Shown one piece after another: positions 25,530 through 33,931 of a stretch of 64,000 nucleotides of DNA (position 1 is the stretch's first letter; each line of letters begins with the position of its first letter). The notes beneath the pieces were generated by a model that worked only from the letters and a program-made list of their open reading frames with translations, was not told where the DNA came from and did not search any database. This stretch comes from an uncultured Robinsoniella sp. (GTDB lineage Bacteria > Bacillota > Clostridia > Lachnospirales > Lachnospiraceae). Location: positions 124,001-188,000 of the forward strand of contig UQCR01000001.1 in the NCBI GenBank assembly GCA_900539655.1, given 5' to 3'. The position numbers were made by a program, and so were the translations under genes.

Positions 25530-27134
25530 TCAACCCTCGATCTCCTTGGTATCCAGCTTTTCGATGAGCGTTGGTGAGCAGGCAAAGTATTTTTTAAATG
25601 CTTTTGTAAAATAATAGGGGTTTTCATAACCCACCATTTCTGCGATCTCCTTAATCAGGAAAGAATCACTGGATAATAATTCCCTCGCTTTTTCCATTCG
25701 AATCCTGGTAAGAAAGCTGCTGAAGTTTTCCCCTGTCTCTGATTTAAAGAGGCGGCTCAAATAGATATGGTTCATGTAATATTTCTGGGCAAATGCAATC
25801 AGACTGATTTCTTCTCCGTAGTTCACTTTTACGTATTCACATATTTCCTCGATCACGTTTTTCCCGGCTGGAGCCTTAGCTTTTTCAATTTCATCCAGAA
25901 TGTCATTGAAAATCTTTATAAGATACTGGTTAATCCGGTTGGTTGTACACATTGGGGTGACAATAGTTACTGTGTCAGACAATTCTGGGTTCTTCATATC
26001 TTTTTCAAAACATGCCTTTTCTAACTGCATGGCAGCGCGTATTACTGCATTTTTGTAAGTTGGAAGATGATAGTAAGAAGATGTTTTGGAAATGGAACCA
26101 ATGTGTTGTATAAAAAGGGGAATCATTTTCCGGTTTCTGTTTTTAATAATACCGGTCAGTAGTTTTTCATCCGGCGTATAGGAGCAGGTACTGTGGTTCA
26201 GATCTTTAATATCATCAAAAAAGACGTTCTGGGGAAAAGGCTGGTTGATCAGTTCATATTCCAGTGTAGCCTTTGCCTGACGGTAGGAGAGCGGGATCGA
26301 CTGGTACCCTTTCACAAAAGTCCCCGTTCCGCTTTTCATGGTATAGCCTTTATAATCTCCCAGTTTCTGAAATTCCGTGAATATTAAAGTACGGTGAAGC
26401 GTTCGGTTCGGCGTACCTTCCCATAGAAGAATAAATTCTTCCTTGCGATGACGGCTTTTAAACAGAATACAATCTTTACGTGTGATCTTTTCTTCAATAA
26501 AAGAAGTCCATGTCCCAAGCTCTTCCTCTGTAAGGGTGGTCAAAGAGGAGTCCGAATGAAGCTTTGCAATATAGAGAATCTGAACCGTAAAATATTTATC
26601 ATTTAATTCAAAACCAATTTTAGATAGTTCTTCAATAATTTTTTCTTTTCCAAAATCCTCCGGGCTTACCAGTGAATTTAATAATTTCTCCTGTAAAAGA
26701 GGTACGGTTTGCTGCATTTTTTCCTGAACCTGGATCTGCTCCATGCGGTCTTTTAACTTTGTATGGATTTTGTCTATGGCTTTTATCAGCACATTTCTCA
26801 GTTCTGTTTCTTCTACTGGTTTTAATAAATATTCGCAGACAGAAGAATTGATGGCCTTTTTCGTATATTCAAAATCAGTGTAACCGCTGATAATTATTTT
26901 TTCACAATCAGTATTCGTGTCGCAGAGGTAATCAAGCAGGGTGCAGCCGTCACCGTTATTCATATTCATATCGGTAATGACCAGGTCAATGGGGTGAACC
27001 TTTAAGAATTCGATGGCATCGGTGGCATTTTCAAATTCTCCGGCAAACTCCAGACCGAATTCGTTCCAGGGAATGAGATTTATAATACCTTTGCGAACCC
27101 AGTATTCATCTTCACATATGATTGTTCGGATCAT
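25530..27134 (-). CDS. YesN-type response regulator (receiver plus AraC HTH)
   Basis: 534 residues. Receiver at 1-120 with phosphoacceptor Asp in LVITDMNMNNGDG, switch Ser/Thr (IISGYTD) and Lys (LLKPVEE). The middle (about 150-420) is a poorly conserved helical region usual in long YesN proteins, and the C-terminus is an AraC double HTH (ISLIAFAQKYYMNHIYLSRLFKSETG; IKEIAEMVGYENPYYFTKAFKKYFACSP). AGGAGG for this gene lies inside the kinase 3' end, and the genes adjoin without a gap. Likely activates the divergent maltodextrin-type operon. Confidence 0.93.
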   Translation of the reverse strand: MIRTIICEDEYWVRKGIINLIPWNEFGLEFAGEFENATDAIEFLKVHPIDLVITDMNMNNGDGCTLLDYLCDTNTDCEKIIISGYTDFEYTKKAINSSVCEYLLKPVEETELRNVLIKAIDKIHTKLKDRMEQIQVQEKMQQTVPLLQEKLLNSLVSPEDFGKEKIIEELSKIGFELNDKYFTVQILYIAKLHSDSSLTTLTEEELGTWTSFIEEKITRKDCILFKSRHRKEEFILLWEGTPNRTLHRTLIFTEFQKLGDYKGYTMKSGTGTFVKGYQSIPLSYRQAKATLEYELINQPFPQNVFFDDIKDLNHSTCSYTPDEKLLTGIIKNRNRKMIPLFIQHIGSISKTSSYYHLPTYKNAVIRAAMQLEKACFEKDMKNPELSDTVTIVTPMCTTNRINQYLIKIFNDILDEIEKAKAPAGKNVIEEICEYVKVNYGEEISLIAFAQKYYMNHIYLSRLFKSETGENFSSFLTRIRMEKARELLSSDSFLIKEIAEMVGYENPYYFTKAFKKYFACSPTLIEKLDTKEIEG

Positions 27135-28979
27135 TTATATTGCCTCCTGTTCTTTCACTGATAATTCCCTGGTTGAATGATAGGGAAGTTTTAGGGTAAT
27201 AACAGTACCCTCATCCTGTTCACTGTCAATCTCCAGCAAAACATTCTTATTATAATAGAGCCGCAGACGTGCATAGACATTTTTTATTCCGATGCTGGGG
27301 CTTTTGTCACTGTAAAATCCGGTAGCAGGGGTAAGAAGTTCCGTCTGCATCTTCTGCAGTTTATCGGTGGGAATTCCTGCACCATCATCTGATATCTGGA
27401 TAATTAACCATGGATCTTCTTCAGTAACCGTCAATAAAATAAAAAGTTTTTCATGGGATGGACAGAACCCGTGCATAATTGCATTTTCAATTAATGGCTG
27501 CAGCGTTAATTTAAGAAGAGGAAAGGCTGCATATTGATCATCTGACTGAATTTGATAATCTAGTTTTTCCAGATGCCGTATTTTTTGGATCTCCAGATAA
27601 TGAGCCACATGTATCAATTCGTCCTGAATTGTGGTGGAATTATCAGCTGTTTTAATGCTGTACCGCATCATTTTTCCAAGGGAATTTGCCATGGTGGTAA
27701 TCTCAGGAATATGGTTAATGGATGCGATGCTGGCTATGGACTGCAGAATGTTGTATAAAAAGTGCGGATTGATCTGTGCCTGCAAAGCTTTCATCTGAGC
27801 ATCTTTTTGCTGGGCAGTCAGTACATACTCCTTTTCAATCAATTCATTGATCCGATCCAGCATTGAATTAAAGCTCACGGAAAGCTCGCCAACTTCGTCG
27901 CTGGATGAAATTTCGGCACGGATGTCCATCTGGTCATTGGAGACTGCTTTCATAGTTTCGGATAGTGATTCAATAGGAGTAGAGATCCTTTTTGATAATA
28001 TCCAGGTAATGAAAAGGCCGAGTGTCAGCACCAGAGCTCCAACTATAATGCTTAAAAGTGCCACATGCCGGCTTTCACGTGTATAGACCGATTTCGGGAT
28101 GAGTGAAATAATCCGCCAGTTATTCACCTGAATGGGAACGGGAAGCGCCATGTAAGTATTATTGGAAAGGGTCAGATAGCCGATGGTTTCACAGTTTAAC
28201 AGGGTATCGGTTACTCCAGGAATCTGGGTTAATCTGGTATCTGTTGTATAAATCACCTCTCCGGTATCAGTCATAATCACATTTTGCATCCCATCATAGG
28301 CATTTAACCCCCGGGTCAGTTTTTTCAATACTTCCAGGTCGATGTTGAAAAATAAAAGGCCCTTATTCTGATAATTGGTATTAACATTAGCAGTCTTTCG
28401 GACTACGGTAATTACCTCTTTATTCACATCATTTGCCCCACGTTTGTAATACAGTTCCTGGTGGGAAGGAAGATATAAAATATTCTTATTCTCATTTTGT
28501 TCCAACTCATTTACAGCTGCCTGAAACCAAGAGGGGGAGCCTGTAAATGAAAAATTGCGCTCAACATTCATCTCCCCGGCAATGCAGGAGATCAGCATGT
28601 CATTGGAAGGGTTGATATAATTAATGCTGTGTATATAAAGTGAAGCCCCAAGAGGGGTGCTCAGCAGGTCCGATAGGTTATAGGTCAGCAGATAATTCTC
28701 CAAGGGGGAAGCTTTGCTGCTGGCATTATAAAGAGATGAAAAATTCGGACTGGTAGTAATGGAAGAATAAATCCGGTCGATTTCATCAAATATAACCTGG
28801 AAATCCTGGTCAGCCAGAGTTGCCATCTGATTATTTAAAATCTTTGCATTTCTATTATTTGAACGGCTGGAGATCATGTAATTCAGCGAAATAGTGATCA
28901 GCAGCAGGATCAGTACCAGAATAAAAAATATGGTAAATAATTTCGTGCGGATACGGTTAAAACGATATTTGGGCTTCAA
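27135..28979 (-). CDS. YesM-type sensor histidine kinase (TTG start)
   Basis: 614 residues. Membrane helix about 12-35, a large outside dCache-like domain (about 36-298), a second helix (about 300-322), HAMP, then the His_kinase domain with ALQAQINPHFLYNILQS (phosphoacceptor His) and a HATPase domain (PLIENAIMHGF, SDDGAGIP, SIGIKNVYARL). The start is TTG at 28979 with AAGGA upstream. Family knowledge: YesM kinases sense extracellular glycans directly or through a binding protein; one is encoded in this operon. Confidence 0.93.
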   Translation of the reverse strand: MKPKYRFNRIRTKLFTIFFILVLILLLITISLNYMISSRSNNRNAKILNNQMATLADQDFQVIFDEIDRIYSSITTSPNFSSLYNASSKASPLENYLLTYNLSDLLSTPLGASLYIHSINYINPSNDMLISCIAGEMNVERNFSFTGSPSWFQAAVNELEQNENKNILYLPSHQELYYKRGANDVNKEVITVVRKTANVNTNYQNKGLLFFNIDLEVLKKLTRGLNAYDGMQNVIMTDTGEVIYTTDTRLTQIPGVTDTLLNCETIGYLTLSNNTYMALPVPIQVNNWRIISLIPKSVYTRESRHVALLSIIVGALVLTLGLFITWILSKRISTPIESLSETMKAVSNDQMDIRAEISSSDEVGELSVSFNSMLDRINELIEKEYVLTAQQKDAQMKALQAQINPHFLYNILQSIASIASINHIPEITTMANSLGKMMRYSIKTADNSTTIQDELIHVAHYLEIQKIRHLEKLDYQIQSDDQYAAFPLLKLTLQPLIENAIMHGFCPSHEKLFILLTVTEEDPWLIIQISDDGAGIPTDKLQKMQTELLTPATGFYSDKSPSIGIKNVYARLRLYYNKNVLLEIDSEQDEGTVITLKLPYHSTRELSVKEQEAI

Positions 28980-29032
28980 GTTTCACATCCTTATCTGTAG
29001 ATAACGTATGTTGTAATTAGTTATATAAAGAT

Positions 29033-29061
29033 ATTTTAACATTTTACGGCGGGGTTGACAA
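29033..29061 (-). promoter_or_regulatory. Promoter of the YesM-YesN-binding protein operon
   Basis: On the minus strand, TTGTCA (29056-29061), 17 bases, TAAAAT (29033-29038). It lies about 55 bases upstream of the TTG start of the kinase gene. Confidence 0.65.
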
Positions 29062-29164
29062 TGAAGTTTGAAGGAGAAAAGCGAAGAAATTAGAAAAAAC
29101 TTGATATTACATAATTTAAAAAAAGTCTTTACGTGCAAACTAATAATGTGCTAAAATAAAATGG

Positions 29165-29170
29165 TATAAT
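29165..29170 (+). promoter_or_regulatory. -10 element of toxin copy 1 (repeated in copies 2 and 3)
   Basis: TGgTATAAT is an extended -10. It recurs as TATAAT at 29523-29528 and 29880-29885 in the other copies. No good -35 is present. Confidence 0.7.
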
Positions 29171-29231
29171 AAGATAGATGGAACAGGATGCAAGGTTGTG
29201 AGCCCTCTGGTAGATAAAGGGGGTGATGCCA

Positions 29232-29315
29232 ATGAGCGTGATGGAAATACTAACATTATTGCTTGTAATATTTACGGCATTGTCATACATAGACAATAAA
29301 AACAACAAAAAATAG
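29232..29315 (+). CDS. Type I toxin-like membrane peptide, copy 1
   Basis: 27 residues: MSVMEILTLLLVIFTALSYI followed by a polar Asn/Lys tail. It has one hydrophobic helix and a charged C-terminus, the layout of the TxpA/BsrG/BsrE and holin-like toxin group. A very strong ribosome site (AAAGGGGGTGAT) ends 4 bases before the ATG, and upstream CCCTCT could pair with it and hide it. A minus-strand promoter points back at the 3' end. Family knowledge: such peptides depolarise or disturb the membrane when their antisense RNA is lost. Assignment is from size, hydropathy and layout, not a search. Confidence 0.75.
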   Translation: MSVMEILTLLLVIFTALSYIDNKNNKK

Positions 29316-29350
29316 CATCCCGACCTCCTAAAGTTTGGATGCTATTTTTT
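29309..29350. terminator. Hairpin after toxin copy 1
   Basis: ATAGCATCC (29312-29320) and GGATGCTAT (29337-29345) with A6 before and T6 after, so it can act on both strands: for the toxin mRNA and for the antisense RNA. The same hairpin recurs at 29666-29707 and, with a weaker T-run, at 30023-30060. Confidence 0.8.
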
Positions 29351-29395
29351 ACCATTCAACTGAGGGTATCAGATTTTGTATCTGAGTACCTGTCT
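29309..29395 (-). ncRNA. Putative antisense RNA (antitoxin), copy 1
   Basis: A minus-strand promoter TTGAAA (29425-29430), 17-base spacer, TATAAT (29402-29407) would start an RNA near 29395. The RNA would fold GGTACTCAGAT/ATCTGATACC and could end at the bidirectional hairpin, giving about 87 nt complementary to the toxin mRNA 3' region. Extent is inferred. Confidence 0.6.
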
Positions 29396-29401
29396 AATTT
29401 G

Positions 29402-29440
29402 ATTATACACGAGGCACTTGAAATTTTCAAGTGCCTTTTG
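29402..29440. promoter_or_regulatory. Antisense promoter overlapping a plus-strand hairpin, copy 1
   Basis: The perfect stem GGCACTTGAAA/TTTCAAGTGCC followed by TTTTG looks like a plus-strand terminator. On the minus strand the same bases hold the -35 (TTTCAA, 29425-29430) and spacer of the antisense promoter. Conserved in copy 2 (29759-29787) and copy 3 (30115-30143). Confidence 0.7.
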
Positions 29441-29588
29441 AATTATTTTTAAAAAAAATAGTCATTACATAATATTAAAAAAGTCTTTGAATGCAAACTA
29501 ATAATATGCTAAAATAAAATGGTATAATAAGATAGATGGAACAGGATGCAAAGTTGTGAGCCCTCTGGAGATAAAGGGGGTGATGCCA

Positions 29589-29672
29589 ATGAGCGTGATG
29601 GAAATACTAACATTATTGCTTGTAATATTTACGGCATTGTCATACATAGACAATAAAAACAACAAAAAATAG
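29589..29672 (+). CDS. Type I toxin-like membrane peptide, copy 2
   Basis: Nucleotide-identical over all 84 bases to copy 1, with the same AAAGGGGGTGAT ribosome site. The leader has one base fewer than copy 1 (CTCTGGAGATA instead of CTCTGGTAGATA). Confidence 0.75.
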   Translation: MSVMEILTLLLVIFTALSYIDNKNNKK

Positions 29673-29752
29673 CATCCCGACCTCCTAAAGTTTGGATGCT
29701 ATTTTTTACCATTCAACTGAGGGTATCAGATTTTGTATCTGAGTACCTGTCT
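29666..29752 (-). ncRNA. Putative antisense RNA, copy 2
   Basis: The promoter has -35 complement at 29782-29787 and -10 complement at 29759-29764 with a 17-base spacer. The RNA would run from about 29752 to the hairpin at 29666-29707. Confidence 0.6.
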
Positions 29753-29945
29753 AATTTGATTATACACGAGGCACTTGAAATTTTCAAGTGCCTTTTGAAT
29801 TATTTTTAAAAAAAATAGTCATTACATAATATTAAAAAAGTCTTTGAATGCAAACTAATAATATGCTAAAATAAAATGGTATAATAAGATAGATGGAACA
29901 GGATGCAAAGTTGTGAGCCCTCTGGAGATAAAGGGGGTGATGCCA

Positions 29946-30029
29946 ATGAGCGTGATGGAAATACTAACATTATTGCTTGTAATATTTACGGCATTGTCAT
30001 ACATAGACAATAAAAACAACAAAAAATAG
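29946..30029 (+). CDS. Type I toxin-like membrane peptide, copy 3
   Basis: Nucleotide-identical coding sequence to copies 1 and 2, including the ribosome site. The sequence after the stop has diverged, so its RNA partner could be specific to this copy. Confidence 0.75.
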   Translation: MSVMEILTLLLVIFTALSYIDNKNNKK

Positions 30030-30108
30030 CATCCCTACCGCCTAAAGTTCGGATGCTATTTAGCACTTAAAACTGAGGGTATCAGATTTTGTATCTGAGA
30101 ACCTGTTT
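30023..30108 (-). ncRNA. Putative antisense RNA, copy 3
   Basis: -10 complement at 30115-30120, 17-base spacer, -35 complement at 30138-30143. The RNA body differs from copies 1 and 2 at several bases around 30035-30110. Confidence 0.55.
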
Positions 30109-30167
30109 AACTTTATTATACACGAGGCACTTGAATTTTTCAAGTGCCTTTTTATATTCAGGCATTA

Positions 30168-30235
30168 AAAGTTTATTTTGTTCACACCCAAAGTTTATTT
30201 AGTTCATTTTAAACAAACCGGCAAAAAGTTATAAT
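30168..30235 (+). promoter_or_regulatory. Direct-repeat activator site and promoter of the maltodextrin-type operon
   Basis: AAAGTTTATTTTGTTCA (30168-30184) and AAAGTTTATTTAGTTCA (30190-30206) are 17-bp repeats with one mismatch, placed 22 bp apart, i.e. two helical turns on one face of the DNA. The second abuts a poor -35, and TATAAT follows at 30230-30235. This is the expected form of an AraC/YesN-type activator site; the YesN at 25530-27134 is the obvious candidate. Confidence 0.7.
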
Positions 30236-30284
30236 TACCTCAGAAAACAGGAGAACATCCAAATGAAAAGGAAGGTAAGGAATT

Positions 30285-31559
30285 ATGAAGAGAACAGTGA
30301 AATTTACAGCTCTTGCATTATCGGTTATGATGGCGGGCAGTCTGCTTGCAGGATGCGGAGGTGACAGTAAGTCATCAGCAAAGGCAGAAAGCGCAGCAGG
30401 TACAGGTTCAGCAGTAAGCACAGACAGTAAGGACGTGACTTTAAAGGTGTGGGCTGATCAGGATGTCCTGGATATTACCAAGGATCTGGTAGAGCAGTTT
30501 AAAGCAGCCCATCCGGAAAAAAATTATACCATAGACGTGGTATTTTCGGAAAGCGGAAAAGCAGAGGAAGAGGTTAAGAAGGATCCGGAAGCGGCAGCAG
30601 ATGTAATTGCATTGCCTCATGACCAGCTGGGACAGCTTGTGGAAGCAGGGACGTTATATGAAAATACAAAGTATGTAGACAGAATAAAGAGTGAAGATAC
30701 CCCTACGGCTTTGGATGCGGCTACTTATAAAGATACCGTATATGGTTATCCATATGCAGTGGAAGCCATGTATCTGGTTTACAATAAATCCATGCTGACC
30801 GAAGAAGATGTAAAAACATTTGAAGGAATTACCGCAAAGGCTAAAATTGGGTTGAATGTGGCAGAAGAAGGTACTAACTATACGGTAGCCCCTATGTATA
30901 TCGCCAACGGATGTAAACTTTTTGGAGATAATGGCGAGGATATAGCAGATACCACATTTAATTCCAAACAGGGCGTAAATGTAACAAAATGGATTGCTTC
31001 TCTGAAAGATAATAAAAATGTCGTTGCCTGCAATGCCGATGCTATGAATAAATTAAAATCTGGTGAAATTGCAGCAATGGTTACCGGACCATGGGGGAAA
31101 AAGGATATTACAGATGCACTTGGAGAAAATCTTGGAGTAGCTGTTTACCCCACTGCTGACTTTGGTGATGGAGCCGTACAGCTGCGTTCTTTCCAGGGGG
31201 TTAAATTACTGGCAGTAAATGCAGCTACTAAGTTTCCTTTAGATGCAATGGAACTTGCTGATTTCCTTTCAAACCAGGAAAGCCAGAAAGCACGCTTTGA
31301 AGGAAATGGGAATATTCCATGCAACAACGCATTAAGAGAATCAGATGAAGTGAAAAATGACATGATCTCCGGTGTTGTATCTGAAATGACCCAGGAAGAC
31401 CGAACTGTATTAATGCCAAAACTTTCCGAACTGCGTTCCTTTTGGGATATTCTGGATCCTATTATTATAGATGCATATGCAGGTAAATTATCAGATGCCG
31501 ATATTCAGTCAAAACTAGATGCCCTGGTAAATGATACAACCAGTGCAGCTAATGATTAA
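30285..31559 (+). CDS. Maltodextrin-type solute-binding lipoprotein (MalE-like)
   Basis: 424 residues. Lipoprotein signal with lipobox LLAGC, then a Ser/Ala/Gly linker, then a MalE-like fold: VTLKVWADQDVLDITKDLVEQFKAAHPEK, DVIALPHDQLGQLVEAG, YGYPYAVEAMYLVYNKSML and IAAMVTGPWGKKDI are close to the Gram-positive maltodextrin-binding group. GGTAAGGA precedes the ATG. First gene of the malE-malF-malG-GH13 operon, and the likely receptor for malto-oligosaccharides. Confidence 0.92.
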   Translation: MKRTVKFTALALSVMMAGSLLAGCGGDSKSSAKAESAAGTGSAVSTDSKDVTLKVWADQDVLDITKDLVEQFKAAHPEKNYTIDVVFSESGKAEEEVKKDPEAAADVIALPHDQLGQLVEAGTLYENTKYVDRIKSEDTPTALDAATYKDTVYGYPYAVEAMYLVYNKSMLTEEDVKTFEGITAKAKIGLNVAEEGTNYTVAPMYIANGCKLFGDNGEDIADTTFNSKQGVNVTKWIASLKDNKNVVACNADAMNKLKSGEIAAMVTGPWGKKDITDALGENLGVAVYPTADFGDGAVQLRSFQGVKLLAVNAATKFPLDAMELADFLSNQESQKARFEGNGNIPCNNALRESDEVKNDMISGVVSEMTQEDRTVLMPKLSELRSFWDILDPIIIDAYAGKLSDADIQSKLDALVNDTTSAAND

Positions 31560-31665
31560 ACCGATAGGGTGCCGGAGCGTGTCAATAATTGCCTCCTTTC
31601 ACATGGCGGGAATTGATCTTCAAACGCGCACCTGGCTTAAGTATCTTTCAGATTAAATGGAAGTG

Positions 31666-31715
31666 TCTGAAAAATCATGGGCTAGTCATGATGTTTCATG
31701 GCTGGCCTTTTCAGA
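31666..31715 (+). other. Long hairpin between malE-like and malF-like genes
   Basis: TCTGAAAA (31666-31673) pairs with TTTTCAGA (31708-31715), and the inner CATG/GGCTAG and CATGGCTGGCC arms extend the stem. There is no T-run. Such stems protect the binding-protein mRNA and lower permease expression. Just upstream, at about 31568-31634, an imperfect inverted repeat with GAGCGTGT resembles a decayed end of the 168-bp element. Confidence 0.6.
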
Positions 31716-31727
31716 GGAGATTAGGAT

Positions 31728-33095
31728 ATGCAGACAAAGAAGAAGAAAAGAGTAAATCCATTTAGAAATTTTGTAAATGGATTTAAAAACGGGGATCTTT
31801 CCGTTCGTTTATCATATTTTATCATGGGGAGTGCAAACCTGATGAACCATCAGATAGTAAAAGGATTGCTGTTTCTGGCTATTGAAGCAGTGTTTATCCT
31901 TTACATGATATTTTATGGAGCAGCGTCACTTGGCGGGTTGGTCACCCTGGGTGTGCAGGCACAGGGATGGGTTATGGATGAAAATCTGGGCATCAAGGTA
32001 CAGGTTCAGGGAGATAATTCCATGCTGTTCATGATCTATGGACTGGCAACTATAATCATTATTGCATTGTTTATTGCGGCCTATGTTGTAAATATTAAAA
32101 GTGCCTGTAATTTACATGTGTTAAAAGGCGGAAACAAAAAAATACCGTCATTGAAAGAAGATATTCATTCCCTGCTGGACAGCCGTTTTCATGTTACCTT
32201 ATTGGGGCTGCCCACAATTGCAGTGTTAGTATTTACAATTTTACCGCTGCTGTATATGATTTTGCTGGCATTTACAAGTTATGATCATAACCATCTGCCG
32301 CCTAAGAACCTTTTTGGCTGGGTTGGATTCAGTAATTTCGGCTCCATGCTGGGCGGTAATATTGCGGGCACCTTCTTCCCCTTACTGGTCTGGACCCTGA
32401 TCTGGGCACTTGTGGCAACGGTCACAAACTTTTTGGGCGGAGTTATCCTGGCACTTTTAATTAACAAAAAGGGGATTCGTCTTAAGAAATTTTTCAGAAC
32501 CATATTTGTAACCACAATTGCGGTACCTCAGTTTGTATCCCTTCTGATTATGAGAAATATGCTTCATGCATCAGGACCTTTAAATACATTATTGCAGAAT
32601 ATTGGTTTGATCGATCAACCAATTCCATTTTTAACAGATCCGCTGGTGGCAAAATTATCGGTTATTATGGTAAATATGTGGGTGGGTATACCATTTACCC
32701 TGATTGTAGTGACCAGTATTTTAACCAATTTACCTGAGGACCAGGTGGAAGCAGCCAGAATGGACGGCGCAAACACCTTTCAGATTTTCCGGAAGATAAC
32801 CCTGCCCCAGATCTTTTTTGTGATGACCCCCTCCCTGATACAGCAGTTTGTCGGCAATATAAACAGCTTTAATGTCATTTACCTGCTGACCGGAGGCGCA
32901 CCGCTTAACAGTAATTTTTATGCGGCGGGAGATACGGATCTGCTGGTTACCTGGCTGTATAAACTGACGGTGGAGAAGGCAGACTACAACCTGGCATCTA
33001 CGATCGGTATCATAACCTTTGTCATATGTGCAGTGTTCTCACTGATTACATACACCAGATCAGCCGCTTACAGTAAGGAGGATATGTATCAATGA
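31728..33095 (+). CDS. Maltodextrin ABC permease (MalF type)
   Basis: 455 residues with about eight membrane segments, including the extra N-terminal helices seen in MalF (about 35-60 and 95-120). The EAA loop is QVEAARMDGANTFQIFRKI. The GDLSVRLSYFIMGSANLMNHQIVKGLLFL start is typical of Firmicute maltodextrin permeases, some of which begin with this domain. It overlaps malG as ATGA. No ATPase gene adjoins. Confidence 0.93.
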   Translation: MQTKKKKRVNPFRNFVNGFKNGDLSVRLSYFIMGSANLMNHQIVKGLLFLAIEAVFILYMIFYGAASLGGLVTLGVQAQGWVMDENLGIKVQVQGDNSMLFMIYGLATIIIIALFIAAYVVNIKSACNLHVLKGGNKKIPSLKEDIHSLLDSRFHVTLLGLPTIAVLVFTILPLLYMILLAFTSYDHNHLPPKNLFGWVGFSNFGSMLGGNIAGTFFPLLVWTLIWALVATVTNFLGGVILALLINKKGIRLKKFFRTIFVTTIAVPQFVSLLIMRNMLHASGPLNTLLQNIGLIDQPIPFLTDPLVAKLSVIMVNMWVGIPFTLIVVTSILTNLPEDQVEAARMDGANTFQIFRKITLPQIFFVMTPSLIQQFVGNINSFNVIYLLTGGAPLNSNFYAAGDTDLLVTWLYKLTVEKADYNLASTIGIITFVICAVFSLITYTRSAAYSKEDMYQ

Positions 33096-33931
33096 AACTG
33101 AAGAATAAATTCGGCAATACGATTACTTACCTCATCTTAATCGTACTTAGTGTACTTTGGATTTTTCCCATTATCTGGATTGTACTAACGTCATTCCGGG
33201 CAGAAAGCGGACAATTTGTTTCCTATTTTATACCAAAGGGATTTACATTTAATAATTATAAAATGCTGTTTACCATGAGCGAATACCCATTCTTCAGATG
33301 GTTTTCCAATACCTTAATTGTGTCGGTGGCATCTTGTCTGTTAAGTACATTTTTAACAACATCCATGGCATATGTATTATCCAGACTGAGATTCCGTATG
33401 CGAAAACCAATTATGAAAATAGCCCTGGTACTCAATATGTTCCCGGCTTTTATGAGCATGATTGCGGTTTATTATATTTTAAAAGCGATGGATCTGACAC
33501 AGAGTCTCCTGGCATTGGTACTAATATATTCTTCTGGTGCTGCGCTCACCTTTTATGTGGCAAAAGGATTTTTTGATACAATGCCAAAAGCGCTGGACGA
33601 ATCGGCAAAGATTGATGGGGCAACCCAGTTCCAGGTATTTACCAAAATTATATTTCCATTATCAAAGCCTATGATTGTTTACACAGCTCTTACTGCATTC
33701 ATGGCACCGTGGATGGATTTCATTTTTTCCAAGGTTATCATGGGGGATAAGCTTGAGAACTATACGGTAGCAATCGGATTGTATACGATGATGACAAAGT
33801 CTAGTTCTAACACGATGTTTACGGTATTTACTGCGGGATGTGTGATTATTGCAATTCCTATTTCGCTGCTGTTCATCTATATGCAGAAATATTATGTGGA
33901 GGGTGTTACCAGCGGAGCAGTTAAGGGCTAA
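33092..33931 (+). CDS. Maltodextrin ABC permease (MalG type)
   Basis: 279 residues, six membrane helices, EAA loop ALDESAKIDGATQFQVFTKI, and a C-terminus YYVEGVTSGAVKG typical of MalG. It starts at the ATG overlapping the malF stop; the ribosome site TAAGGAGG lies within malF. With MalF-like and MalE-like proteins it imports malto-oligosaccharides that the downstream GH13 can hydrolyse. Confidence 0.94.
   Translation: MKLKNKFGNTITYLILIVLSVLWIFPIIWIVLTSFRAESGQFVSYFIPKGFTFNNYKMLFTMSEYPFFRWFSNTLIVSVASCLLSTFLTTSMAYVLSRLRFRMRKPIMKIALVLNMFPAFMSMIAVYYILKAMDLTQSLLALVLIYSSGAALTFYVAKGFFDTMPKALDESAKIDGATQFQVFTKIIFPLSKPMIVYTALTAFMAPWMDFIFSKVIMGDKLENYTVAIGLYTMMTKSSSNTMFTVFTAGCVIIAIPISLLFIYMQKYYVEGVTSGAVKG

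Larger units (their letters stand above)
29106..30160. repeat. Three tandem 357-bp copies of a toxin/antisense cassette
   Basis: Copies run about 29106-29463, 29464-29820 and 29821-30160. Each holds, in order, a -10 promoter, a 55-60-base leader, a 27-codon ORF identical in all three, a terminator-like hairpin, a second inverted repeat, an outward minus-strand promoter and another hairpin. Copies 2 and 3 are almost identical; copy 1 differs at a few bases in its leader, and copy 3 has diverged after its ORF. Recent tandem duplication is the simplest reading. Confidence 0.93.

Noticed and set aside
29106..30160. Tandem array read as CRISPR or as an insertion sequence
   Set aside because: Units are 357 bp, carry promoters and ORFs, and have no transposase, spacers or terminal inverted repeats.
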